A stretch of 44,517 nt of DNA from Candidatus Poribacteria bacterium (GTDB lineage: Bacteria; Poribacteria; WGA-4E; WGA-3G): contig JAGWBV010000011.1 in the NCBI GenBank assembly GCA_021295715.1, positions 2,329-46,845 on the forward strand. Reading direction: 5' to 3'. Positions 15,487-24,386 of this stretch are shown here, piece by piece (the first letter of the stretch is position 1; each line of letters begins with the position of its first letter). The position numbers were made by a program, and so were the translations under genes. The notes beneath the pieces are model-generated. The model saw only the letters and a program-made list of their open reading frames with translations, searched no databases and was not told the DNA's origin.

Positions 15487-16665
15487 TTAGAACGAAATCC
15501 GCAGCAATTCCACAGGAAAATTAGCCATAACAGTTGGCTTGTGGAATGTCATCAAACCGAGCGTCAACCATTTATCGATTGAGGGCAAGGAAACGGCAAA
15601 CCTGTCTGATTTAGGTATGAGATCGTTTCTCGTAAAAGGCGTTTTCTCGCCCCATCCTCGCGTAGAATAGTGTGCAAACCACATTCCAGCGGCTGATCCA
15701 AGGATACCCGCGATAACATACGGTTTATGGCTCTCCGCCTCAGTCAGCAGAACTGCCCCATTGCCAAATAAGGCACCCGCATACGCGCCAATTTGTATCA
15801 AAGCTGCCCTGCCGGCTGTGTATTCACCTTTAGCAGTCAAATTATAGCCAAGATATGTTCCTACCGGTAAGCCGACCATAGTGGCAAATACGTAAGGGCG
15901 CGGTGCTTCTACATCCATTAGAGAGGTAATTCCGATTGCATAGGCACTGCCAACCAATCCGCCAAAGGAGATGAGATGTGAGCGTCCCTCATTAATCGGT
16001 TTGTTGTAAATCAACTTTGTTGTTGCCCACGTTCCGATAGGGACTCCAGCCATTATGGATGCAACATAGATTTTGGCTTGCGTCCACTCTTCAAGGTTTT
16101 CGATATTGGCGACATACGGAATCGCGAACCCATAGAATCCCCCCACAAAACCGCCATTGGTCATCAAATAGGATTCACCCTTTTTAAACCATCTGTGATC
16201 AGTCAGTCTATGAGCAATCAGCCCGCCTATTGGCGTAGCGAGCATTGCAGACGCAAAATAAGCCTTTTCATTCTCTGATTCAAACAACACTGGCACTGCG
16301 AAACCGTATAGGGTGCCGGCGAGACTGCCCGATAGGATTAAGTTAGTGCGCCCCACACCAAGCCGATGGTTTCTTGTTGCTGCAAGCGCGCCCGCAAAAG
16401 ATCCGCCGCCAATGAGGAGCTCCAATCCAGCGAATTGGCTTCCTGATTCAAGGTCAAGGATGAGAGCGGTCCCCGGTCCGTAAAGCGAAAGCCCATATAG
16501 TGTTGAGGCGGCAACCATTAGCGTCCTGCCTTCCTGCTGCTCTTTTAAGGAAATGCTCTGTTCGGTTTGCGTTTGGGAATAGCCTTCATGCACAAAGCAC
16601 ATAAAAATAAAAGCCACAAAGCAAACAAGAGAAATGGCTTTGTGAAACGTAAAACGCGTTCGCAT
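15487..16665 (-). CDS. Exported membrane protein built of five ~60-residue repeats
   Basis: 392 aa from ATG 16665, with AGGAG 9 bases upstream; the frame opens at 16692. After a signal peptide ending near GYSQ, five Gly-rich modules follow. Each has a hydrophobic GG.F.G..YG-type stretch, a short polar stretch with Glu/Lys and KAYFAS/KPYVIA-like residues, and a second hydrophobic stretch ending in a basic loop (RNHRLG, DHRWFKK, YNKPINEG, TAKGEY, YSTRGW). Each module could be two membrane-spanning segments, giving about ten in total. The C-terminal 50 residues are non-repetitive. I do not recognise the family. An internally repeated integral membrane protein made by tandem duplication is the safest description. 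Confidence 0.75.
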   Translation of the reverse strand: MRTRFTFHKAISLVCFVAFIFMCFVHEGYSQTQTEQSISLKEQQEGRTLMVAASTLYGLSLYGPGTALILDLESGSQFAGLELLIGGGSFAGALAATRNHRLGVGRTNLILSGSLAGTLYGFAVPVLFESENEKAYFASAMLATPIGGLIAHRLTDHRWFKKGESYLMTNGGFVGGFYGFAIPYVANIENLEEWTQAKIYVASIMAGVPIGTWATTKLIYNKPINEGRSHLISFGGLVGSAYAIGITSLMDVEAPRPYVFATMVGLPVGTYLGYNLTAKGEYTAGRAALIQIGAYAGALFGNGAVLLTEAESHKPYVIAGILGSAAGMWFAHYSTRGWGEKTPFTRNDLIPKSDRFAVSLPSIDKWLTLGLMTFHKPTVMANFPVELLRISF

Positions 16666-16733
16666 TATAAACCGCTCCTGATTTCCGATCACGGTGTGTG
16701 ATTCTGTTGATTCATGAGGTGCTACTATCCAGA

Positions 16734-16850
16734 TTAATCTTCACCTTTAATGGCGATGATAGAAACAGCCGTAGTAGGAAATGCCGATGGTTTGTAGTTG
16801 CCATCTGGTGCTTTGGTCGGGAATTTGTACTGAATTATAATTTTTGTCAT
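16734..16850 (-). CDS. Small unknown ORF, 38 aa, possibly a gene remnant
   Basis: MTKIIIQYKFPTKAPDGNYK… ends with …VSIIAIKGED. The composition looks protein-like, the stop is 68 bases before the membrane-protein start on the same strand, and the frame stays open about 20 codons further upstream. There is no clear ribosome site. It could be the tail of a decayed gene or a short leader peptide. No family is recognised. Confidence 0.25.
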   Translation of the reverse strand: MTKIIIQYKFPTKAPDGNYKPSAFPTTAVSIIAIKGED

Positions 16851-17230
16851 AAAGCGACTTAGATAAATCATAACGTGAGTTTGATAAAAGTGGAATGTCG
16901 GGTTTCGCTACCGGTATTGAGGCAGAAAGTGTCTTGAAAAGTGGCATATCCGTCCCAATACTAAGACTTTTGGTGTGTATTTACTGCTCTACCTGCAGGA
17001 AACACCCAAGCAAAAACACCTACAGATTTATTTTCAAACTGGCGTAATCATACCAATTTTTTTAAAAACAATAAAATTTACCGTTGGCATCAATTACGCT
17101 TGCAGATTTGGAAGCAAATTGTGGACCCTAATGGGCGAGTACAAGAAGTTTAGTAAGGATTCAATCTATTCATGGATAGGACCGGGACCCGCCTCTAAGA
17201 AAAGAGACGGGTGTACATAACGATTAACAC
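16851..17230. other. Gene-free interval with a dispersed 35-bp repeat
   Basis: Between the small ORF and the convergent end of the oxidoreductase I see only the 35-bp repeat at 16989-17023 and AT-rich sequence. No convincing promoter or terminator was found. Confidence 0.5.
16989..17023 (+). repeat. 35-bp dispersed repeat, copy 1
   Basis: It starts CTACCTGCAGGAAACACCC. It matches the reverse complement of 44471-44505 at 33 of 35 positions. Weaker similarity continues upstream (TTTACTGCT against TTTCACTCCGTT). Confidence 0.65.
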
Positions 17231-18292
17231 CTACAGTGGTAATGAAATCGGTGCGCCGATTTGGGAGGAACGGTAGGTTGCCTCTGCCAACTCGATACCG
17301 TCTCTACCCATCCGTCCGTGGGTCGTCGGTTCCGCTTCACCGGCGATGCATTGGAGCCAATGGTCGATGCTCGTTCCTTTTGCCGCTACCCCCCAATATC
17401 GCTGCTGCCGCCGTTCCTCTGGCATGTTGCGGTAGGTATCATCATCTGGCACAGGCGCAGTGAATTCTTCCACTTCCGCCATGTCGTGCGTTTTCCAACG
17501 GAGTCCGTTCTGAATCAACGTCGCGGAACCTTTGCTCGTGACGAGACCGTTCCCGCTGTTCCGAATCTCAGATGCCCAACTCTTCATCATCATACCAACC
17601 CCACCGTTCTTGAAATGCACGGTCAACACTGCATTGTTCTCCACGGCTTCTTCGGCAGATGGGTAAGTGCCACCAAGCGGCACATGGCTTGTGAACCCGT
17701 AGACCGTAGAGGCGGGACCGTAGAGCCACAACCAGATATCGAGTTCATGAATCGCTTGCTCTACGAGCATACCGCCCGACTCTGCCTTCACAAAGAGCCA
17801 CGGATGCCGTTCCGGTGAAAACCAGCCGACTTGATTGGAATACGCCATTTGCAGAGTGCCGAGTGTGCCATCGTCCAATAAGGATTTCAGTTTCATGTAA
17901 CCCGGACTGAACCGCATCATATAGGCGACCATCAGGAGGACCCCTGCCTCTTCAGCAGCGGCGATCATTGCTTCACCCTCCGCGACGTTACAACACATCG
18001 GTTTCTCCATCAAGATGTGTTTGCCAGCAGCGGCGGCAGCGCGGGTGATTTCGAGATGTGGACGCGGATGGGCACAGACATCGACTGCATCTATATCCTG
18101 CCTATCGAGGAGCGCGCGGTAGTCTGTGTAGGCATCAGCACCGAACTGGTCTGCTTGCTCATTTGCTGATGCTTCGTTGATGTCAGCGATTGCGACGATG
18201 TCAGCGCGTCGCGTCGGTTCTTGATAATAGGGAGCATGGAGATTTCGGAAGATACCGCCACATCCGATAATACCGACTCTGATTCTATCCAT
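17231..18292 (-). CDS. Gfo/Idh/MocA-family NAD(P)-dependent oxidoreductase (A)
   Basis: 353 aa. The N-terminal Rossmann motif is VGIIGCGGIFRNLH (about residues 6-19), followed by IVAIADIN at the second strand. The family signature GKHILMEKPMCCN (about 90-102) carries the conserved EKP lysine. The C-terminal α/β domain includes SGGMLVEQAIHELDIWLWL with the conserved HxxD-type pair (H, D). Members oxidise or epimerise sugars and inositols. A second paralogue lies 0.9 kb upstream on the same strand with a GrdB-like gene between, which suggests one operon or functional cluster. The substrate cannot be inferred. Confidence 0.92.
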   Translation of the reverse strand: MDRIRVGIIGCGGIFRNLHAPYYQEPTRRADIVAIADINEASANEQADQFGADAYTDYRALLDRQDIDAVDVCAHPRPHLEITRAAAAAGKHILMEKPMCCNVAEGEAMIAAAEEAGVLLMVAYMMRFSPGYMKLKSLLDDGTLGTLQMAYSNQVGWFSPERHPWLFVKAESGGMLVEQAIHELDIWLWLYGPASTVYGFTSHVPLGGTYPSAEEAVENNAVLTVHFKNGGVGMMMKSWASEIRNSGNGLVTSKGSATLIQNGLRWKTHDMAEVEEFTAPVPDDDTYRNMPEERRQQRYWGVAAKGTSIDHWLQCIAGEAEPTTHGRMGRDGIELAEATYRSSQIGAPISLPL

Positions 18293-18434
18293 TTTTTAAT
18301 TTTTCCTTGCGGGTAGATACCGTGCGTTTCGACTTTGACGTGCGTTCCTTATAACCGCCCTCCATTACATTACGGGCTATGGGTTTCGGTCTAAGGAAAC
18401 CTCTTTACTGGCTGCTGATTGCTAACTGCTGGTG

Positions 18435-19157
18435 TCACCTACTACTTTTAAGGATAGGAGGCGGGGTCTCGTCGGCTAAAAGTTCGAGTGCCTCGGCGAT
18501 GAGTGCGTGCTGCAATTCTGGGTTGTCGGGTTCACCGAGCGGATGTCCAAAGCCATACGGAACAAGCAAGGCACGAGGTGGTTTTACTTTCCTCGTAATT
18601 TCCTCAATAAGGGTAATTGAAACCGTGGAAATTCCCACATCTTCAACAGCACGTTGTATCAATCCGACGGATTGATTGCACATCGGTCAGACAGGGGTTA
18701 AGAAAGCGACGTTCACACCATCGGTTTTAAGCATCTGTGCAACCTCAGGTGCGGTTTGCGTAATAAGGGCGTGCGGTTTTGTAATGGATCCCATAAAACT
18801 GAAGTGTCTGTGATTGAGCGAACCGATTTTACCTTCGATCTCCAACTCCCTGAATCTATCAAGTGGGAACGCAAGGTTCGGATCTGTTTCGAGACCCCGT
18901 TCATCGTAAGCGGCACTTTTATGTCCATTTATGAGTGCTTGTGTCTGAACGGAATTTGGGATCTCTCGGTAGGAACAATCTCCGTTCCCAAAGGGATCCT
19001 GCCCCTCAAGCAAAAAACCGGCGGTTGTAATGAGCGCGACGCTACATTCATTCAACGGCACGCGCAGCGGCGTATGCGGCGATTCCTTATACCGCTTACC
19101 GCGATAAAGCTTCATAAAGAATCGAGATAGAGGATCAAGTTGACGCAAAGGTGCCAT
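18435..19157 (-). CDS. GrdB-like reductase family protein, selenoprotein candidate (in-frame TGA)
   Basis: 240 codons if TGA at 18687-18689 is read as selenocysteine. The first 156 residues match the glycine/sarcosine/betaine/D-proline reductase selenoprotein-B-like family (ALITTAGFLLEGQDPFGNGD, SYREIPN, FPLDRFRELEIEGKIGSLNH, FSFMGS). They end in VAFLTPV, directly followed by TGA. The reading frame continues as P-M-C-NQSVGLIQRAVE, giving a U-P-M-C redox motif in the place where this family has Sec, and then 75 further coherent residues to the true stop. A SECIS-like hairpin begins 10 bases after the TGA. The start has GAGG upstream and sits 12 bases after the second oxidoreductase. The alternative, a pseudogene, is less likely because both halves are conserved. 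No sel genes are in the window. Confidence 0.8.
18658..18676 (-). promoter_or_regulatory. SECIS-like hairpin downstream of in-frame TGA
   Basis: ATCAATCC-GTC-GGATTGAT forms a perfect 8-bp stem with loop GUC, starting 10 bases 3' of the TGA on the minus strand. Bacterial SECIS elements are short hairpins within the coding region, with a G at the start of the apical loop about 16-37 bases after UGA. Here that G is 18 bases after it. Confidence 0.6.
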
Positions 19158-19169
19158 AGGAACCTCGTA

Positions 19170-20195
19170 TTAGCCGTTCGCGAAAATGAGTCGCGTCCTA
19201 TTTTGGCACGGGAATTGGACTGTTTGTCCAGTTATGCCGCTTTCAATGGTAGCGAAGCCGATTTCATTGACAGCAGTATAATCGTCACGCGCACAATCGG
19301 GCAAGGGTCCACCGTCTAAGTAATCGGTAATCTGTTTATATGCGACCTTGAACGGACCCACGTTTTCAGGAAGATCGAGGGTTGCGTTATCAACTAACTT
19401 CCCCGCTTTATGCACAGTGGTGTCGCTATAAAAACCTGCCTGAACGCTGCCTTCACTGCCGAGGACATCAACCGAGAATCCACCCCGTGTGCCATGGTTT
19501 CCGACATGGAAACCGATAATACCACTTTCAAATTGGATCGTTGAACCCACAATCGCCGGTTCTGGTTCATAAGGCTCTGGCACATCCCCACCACCAGAAA
19601 CATATCCAGTCACTGAAACCGGGTCATAGCCAGCGAACTGGCAAATCATGTCCGTCGTGTGGATAGCGAAGGAAAGCACACCCCCACCACAATAACCGAT
19701 AACGGTTTCCACCTCGCCGATGAGTCCGTCCTTGATAAGCGATTGGAGACGTATGAGGTGTGGTGCCCAATGCCTCGTGTAATCCACGACAATCGGAATT
19801 CCTTTCGCGTCGGCACCTGCGGTCATCGTATCGACCTCTTCGAGGGAACATCCAGCGGGTTTTTCGAGGAAGATGGCTTTGATGTCCGCCCTTAGGACGT
19901 TCTGCATTACCTGAAAATGATGCGGTCCGCGCACACAGACAGCAACGATGTCTAAATCTTCACTTTCAAGCATCTGCGTATCCGTTTCGTAGTAGTTTAT
20001 GGAATTGGTTGGGAAGGCAGGTCCCCACACCTGTTGAAATTCTGTTTGGCGTTCCTGGGACATGTCAGCGACTGCGACCAATTCGGTTGTCTCACAAAAA
20101 CGGATACCGCCTGTGTGGCAATAGGGATAAGCGTCATCTGGTGTTGAATAACGGGCGGCGATACTGCCCAATCCGATGATACCGACACGATACAT
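19170..20195 (-). CDS. Gfo/Idh/MocA-family NAD(P)-dependent oxidoreductase (B)
   Basis: 341 aa. Rossmann motif VGIIGLGSIAARYS (about residues 4-17), ELVAVADMS at the second strand, and AIFLEKPAGCSLEEVD with the EKP lysine (about 97-99). The C-terminal domain contains GGGVLSFAIHTTDMICQFAG with the His-Asp pair. It differs strongly from paralogue A, so the two probably act on different steps or substrates. AAGGAG lies 8 bases before the ATG. The GrdB-like gene follows after 12 bases, so the two are almost certainly co-transcribed. Confidence 0.9.
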   Translation of the reverse strand: MYRVGIIGLGSIAARYSTPDDAYPYCHTGGIRFCETTELVAVADMSQERQTEFQQVWGPAFPTNSINYYETDTQMLESEDLDIVAVCVRGPHHFQVMQNVLRADIKAIFLEKPAGCSLEEVDTMTAGADAKGIPIVVDYTRHWAPHLIRLQSLIKDGLIGEVETVIGYCGGGVLSFAIHTTDMICQFAGYDPVSVTGYVSGGGDVPEPYEPEPAIVGSTIQFESGIIGFHVGNHGTRGGFSVDVLGSEGSVQAGFYSDTTVHKAGKLVDNATLDLPENVGPFKVAYKQITDYLDGGPLPDCARDDYTAVNEIGFATIESGITGQTVQFPCQNRTRLIFANG

Positions 20196-20579
20196 TGCGA
20201 TTTCTCCTTTTTCGAGGGTTGCCTAAGAAGATAGCATAGACGCGGGAAATTGGCAAGAGAATAGGAGAATTGGTGGGAATAAGCTTTTTATTTTCGTGTG
20301 TGAGAGGGTTGTTTAAGTGTCCCCCATAAGGTCGCCTGCGTATTCTTAGTTGGAGAAACAGCGAGGAATCCGGAGGGTACCCATACGGGCTGCCTCCTTA
20401 AATTGTTGTATCGGTTGAATTTACGCTACAATCATTGTAAAATAAATATACAATTTGTGGGAGTTTGGGCAATTTGTTTTTTATAGATATATGTGATTAA
20501 GGTACAACGAATAATACACTGAAACTTATGAGACCCGCGCGCTGCAGCGCGTGTATACTGAGGAATAATTACACATCCA
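20196..20579. other. Divergent intergenic region with GC palindrome
   Basis: About 380 bases between the oxidoreductase and the large secreted protein. CGCGCTGCAGCGCG (20538-20551) is a perfect 14-base palindrome 28 bases before the plus-strand ATG, with TATACT just after it. It may be an operator or leader hairpin. Nothing else stands out. Confidence 0.5.
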
Positions 20580-23500
20580 ATGCGACTTTTAATAATATCA
20601 ATTATCGTTATTTCTTGTGTCATTAGTGCTCCGGTGTTCTCGGATTCTTGGTTGTGCGGGACACCTCTCCTGCATCAAGAGCATATCAGTCAACAGCCCC
20701 CTGAAGAAATTCCCGCTGCACCTGCCGCCCCGGTTCAAATCGGACACGTAGAGCGACTTTTTATTCACATTCCTGAGGCAGAGGTAATAGCGACGTGTAT
20801 CGCTAAGAGTGAACACCTCTATGTCTATGTCGAAAATTCAGTGCGAGATCTGTTCACGGATGCTGAAGCTGCTGCGGTAGCAAGAGAATTTGACAACCGC
20901 ATCTACCCAGACGTGCGAAAGTGGATGGGAACTGAATGGAAACCCGGACTCGACAGGGACAACCGAATTACCTTGTTGATGCACGATGTCGGTATGAACC
21001 AATCTGGAGCGGACTACGGCGGTTATTTCTCACCCACCGATCAGTTGCCCACATTGCCGAACAGTAATCGTCGCGAAATGCTCTATATGGATATTTACCA
21101 GTTCAGAGAACGGGATCGACACACTTTTTATAGCAGTCTTGCACACGAATTCGCACATCTCATCAATTGGTTCCAGAACGGCGGGACCACTGACCAGCGG
21201 TGGTTAGAGGAAGGCACTGCAAGTTTCGTTGAGTGGGCAGTTTACGGCACTGTCCACAATATTTTTGTTGACGGTTATTTGGCGAATCCCAGCGTCTCGC
21301 TTGCTTATGCAAATACGAGAGATACCTATTACGGTGGGACCTTTCTGTTCATGCTCTACCTCTATGAGCAGTATGGAGGACCGGAGATTATCCGGAATAT
21401 TATAGAGACAGACGCACTCGGTGAGCAAGCGATTGACGCTGCCTTGGAAGGCAACGGAAGAAGCGACAGATTCCCTGAAGTCTTTCTGAATTGGGGACTC
21501 GCAAATTGGGTGAATACACAGGCTGAAAACAAGCAACTCGGTTACGCTTCGCTACGTGACCGAAAAGTAAGTGCTGTAGTCCCACGCGTTCGCAGTTACC
21601 CGAATGAGGTGAACAATATTCCCATCGACCAATGGGGGGCACACTATATAGTTTTTGAGAATTTACCTGAAACTCTGGATCTGTCGGTGATTGGAGATAG
21701 CTCAGGAAACCTCTACGCAACAACTCTTTATCAGCCGTCCAACGGACGCCCCGTCGTTACACCCATCCCGTTTGACACGAAAAACAGAGGACATCTTCGT
21801 CGAGAAGGACTTCTGCGCGGCGGTAGGATTGTGCTAATGGTAACAGCAGATGTTCCACAGACCTTCCGCTATATCGCTGTGGATTTACCGGTCGCCAACA
21901 ACGTTGGTGCAGCAGATGTTCCACGCCAGCGTGCGTCGGACACTTTGCCTGACGCTGTAACCCACGCCCTCGGTAATCTCACCCAACGGAGTGTTTCGCT
22001 CGCGAAACTTACACCGGAAACACAACTCGAACCAAGGACGCAAATCCATCTTGCCAGCGATTATACCGATGTTGCAATCGGTGGCCCGAATGCCTCCCAT
22101 CTTTACGCGGCGAGTGATTGGGGCCTTGAAATCTTCACGTTGGTAGCGCCGACACAACCCGCCCGAATTGGTGAGATTGTCACGCCTGGTAGGGCGCGAT
22201 CTGTCGCTGTCGCGGGAGATACTGCTTACGTCGCTGACGGTGCTGCAGGCATACAAGTCATTGATATTGCAGTCCCAAGCAAGCCGAGTATTGTAAAGAC
22301 AGTCGGCGGGTTCACGGGGGTACACAGCGTTCGAGTCGCTGATGACAAACTTTACGCCCTCGACCGTGAGCGCGGACTGCTTGTCTTCAACATACGCGAT
22401 GTCCAAAATATGCAAGTACCTCGACCCCGACGTTTCTTTCGCACTGCAGGCACACCGATCAATGTTGCTATCCACAACGGCACTGTCTATTTCAGTGATG
22501 ATAGACACGGATTGATTATTCTCGATCCAAGCCCATTCGGTGATTTTGTTGTGCGCGGCATTGTGCCAATTTTATCCAATGCCCACGAAGTCGCAGAAAC
22601 AAGAGGGACAACTCACGCCTATGTCGCCTCAGGCAATCTCATTCTGGTGGACGTTACCGATGACGAAAATCCCGAAATAGATTTCCGTCTTAACACGCCA
22701 GGACTTGCCACAGGTATTCAATTCCGCAACAATACCATCTATCTTACAGACAGACAAACCGGACTCCACGTCATCAATGCGCGTAACACACGACAGCTTC
22801 GACGTATCGCCACACAACCTACATCTGGCAATGCGACCGATATAGTCCTCAAAGATACACTCGCATATATCGCCGACGGAAAGGGCGGGATCCAAACAAT
22901 AGACATCAGCGAATCCGCATCACCGAAATGGTTACACCGGTATGCCTCCGGTGGCGCAGTTTATGGACTTGATGTCGTTGAAACAGACGCGGGGGAACGG
23001 ATTGTCTACGTCGCAAACGGTGTCGGAGGATTGAAGACCCTCGAATTTACGACGCCTTATCAGGGCAGTGTGACAAAAAGGCTGCCGTTGTCTACGAGTG
23101 TCATCACCTCTAAAAACCAGTTTGAGGCTGCCACCTGCACAAAAATCCGTGTCCAAAATGGTCACGGTTTTGTTGCCGCTGAGACCGGAATGTACGTTGT
23201 CAATCTCGCCACAGATACGATTGCCGTGCATATTCCGACAGCTTCACCTGTTTCGGACATCGCGTTGCATGAAGGTTACGCCTACCTCTGCGCAGAGTCT
23301 CTAATCGTTGTTGATAGCCGGATCCCTCAACAAAGCAGAATCGTATCCCGGCGCGACATGCCGGGGAGTGCTTATCGTGTTATTGTCGATGCCAACCGAC
23401 CAACACACGCCTATGTCGCTGCCCTTGAGGGCGGGCTGCACGTTTTCGACATTACAGGACCGGCAGTCCCGCGCCTGGTTGGAAGTTATGCTACGCAAGG

Positions 23501-24170
23501 AAATGCAATAGGCGTTGCCCTTGCGGATGAACGGGCTTACCTATTGGACAGCGGTATCGGTGTTGCAGTGCTTGATGTGTCTGAACCGAACAATCCGACG
23601 CTGCAAGACGCATACGAGAGCGATGCCCTCCCCATCGACGCGATAGTTAGTGGCACCTATCTCTATCTACTCGAGGGCAATAGTGTTCAGGTGATTGACA
23701 CACGTAGATTGACAGTCACTTCGAGTTTCCGTGGACTCAGGTTCCCGTTTGAATTGAAGTTGGTAGGGAGTGCTCTCTATGTCGCGGATCTGTATCAGCT
23801 TCGTATCTTTCGTGTACACATAGAAGGCTATTCACTGGCTGTGGAAGGACGGACGGAATCTGATTGGACTCCGCACGTCGTTAAGCCTGCGTTAGTCAAC
23901 GGTTTAAGTCAAAACTTTCCTAACCCATTTAACCCAGAGACATGGATTCCGTATCAACTCGCCTCAGATACGAATGTATCCCTTCACATCTACGATACTC
24001 ACGGGAGGCGTATCTATTCTAAAGCACTTGGCTACCACAAGGCAGGTTCACACACCGTCTATTGGGATGGCCGTAACACCGCCGGCGAATCCGTCGCGAG
24101 CGGCATATATTTTTATGCGATTCAAACTGGTAGTTTCCATGCGACTCGGAAAATGCTCATCAAGAGATAA
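20580..24170 (+). CDS. Secreted zinc metallopeptidase with LVIVD propeller repeats and sorting domain
   Basis: 1196 aa. Signal peptide at residues 1-21. A gluzincin-type peptidase domain follows, with HEFAH (189-193) and a downstream WLEEGTASF Glu (about 208-216), so the metal site looks intact. From about 500 to 1080 there are many LVIVD-type β-propeller repeats (AYVADGAAGIQVIDIAVPSK, AYIADGKGGIQTIDISESAS and similar). The C-terminus (about 1110-1196) is the FlgD/T9SS-A-like sorting module, with NPFNPETWIPYQL, GRRIYS, YWDGRN and SGIYFYAIQTG…ATRKMLIKR. The likely role is an exported, surface-anchored protease with a large binding propeller, for example for host or particle attachment. Only a weak ribosome site (AGGA, 17 bases away) precedes the ATG. 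Confidence 0.85.
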   Translation: MRLLIISIIVISCVISAPVFSDSWLCGTPLLHQEHISQQPPEEIPAAPAAPVQIGHVERLFIHIPEAEVIATCIAKSEHLYVYVENSVRDLFTDAEAAAVAREFDNRIYPDVRKWMGTEWKPGLDRDNRITLLMHDVGMNQSGADYGGYFSPTDQLPTLPNSNRREMLYMDIYQFRERDRHTFYSSLAHEFAHLINWFQNGGTTDQRWLEEGTASFVEWAVYGTVHNIFVDGYLANPSVSLAYANTRDTYYGGTFLFMLYLYEQYGGPEIIRNIIETDALGEQAIDAALEGNGRSDRFPEVFLNWGLANWVNTQAENKQLGYASLRDRKVSAVVPRVRSYPNEVNNIPIDQWGAHYIVFENLPETLDLSVIGDSSGNLYATTLYQPSNGRPVVTPIPFDTKNRGHLRREGLLRGGRIVLMVTADVPQTFRYIAVDLPVANNVGAADVPRQRASDTLPDAVTHALGNLTQRSVSLAKLTPETQLEPRTQIHLASDYTDVAIGGPNASHLYAASDWGLEIFTLVAPTQPARIGEIVTPGRARSVAVAGDTAYVADGAAGIQVIDIAVPSKPSIVKTVGGFTGVHSVRVADDKLYALDRERGLLVFNIRDVQNMQVPRPRRFFRTAGTPINVAIHNGTVYFSDDRHGLIILDPSPFGDFVVRGIVPILSNAHEVAETRGTTHAYVASGNLILVDVTDDENPEIDFRLNTPGLATGIQFRNNTIYLTDRQTGLHVINARNTRQLRRIATQPTSGNATDIVLKDTLAYIADGKGGIQTIDISESASPKWLHRYASGGAVYGLDVVETDAGERIVYVANGVGGLKTLEFTTPYQGSVTKRLPLSTSVITSKNQFEAATCTKIRVQNGHGFVAAETGMYVVNLATDTIAVHIPTASPVSDIALHEGYAYLCAESLIVVDSRIPQQSRIVSRRDMPGSAYRVIVDANRPTHAYVAALEGGLHVFDITGPAVPRLVGSYATQGNAIGVALADERAYLLDSGIGVAVLDVSEPNNPTLQDAYESDALPIDAIVSGTYLYLLEGNSVQVIDTRRLTVTSSFRGLRFPFELKLVGSALYVADLYQLRIFRVHIEGYSLAVEGRTESDWTPHVVKPALVNGLSQNFPNPFNPETWIPYQLASDTNVSLHIYDTHGRRIYSKALGYHKAGSHTVYWDGRNTAGESVASGIYFYAIQTGSFHATRKMLIKR

Positions 24171-24269
24171 TTTTCTACACTGAACTCCGGAAATTGTTGT
24201 GATATAGAAGCCGTCTGAATCTCTTGACATACCCCTCAAATAGCTGAACAAAAAAATTTTGTAACGCCA

Positions 24270-24351
24270 TCGGACAAAAAACGTTAAATTGTTTAGTCCG
24301 ATACCGTCCCATTAAACTCATGTTCGGTCTTATCAAATTTCGGTCTTATCA
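24270..24351. promoter_or_regulatory. Inverted repeat and 13-bp direct repeat upstream of 24387 gene
   Basis: ATCGGAC…GTCCGAT (about 24270-24302) is followed by two exact copies of TTCGGTCTTATCA (24323-24335, 24339-24351), 16 bases apart and 35 bases before the start codon. This is a candidate operator; no partner regulator is known. Confidence 0.4.
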
Positions 24352-24386
24352 CACTATTATGAGAGACTTGCAAGGAGAAATATAAG

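Noticed and set aside
16747-16947. 66-codon minus-strand ORF
   Set aside because: The overlapping frame ending at 16734 reads more like protein; this one ends in an unlikely CFYHRH tail. Neither is convincing.
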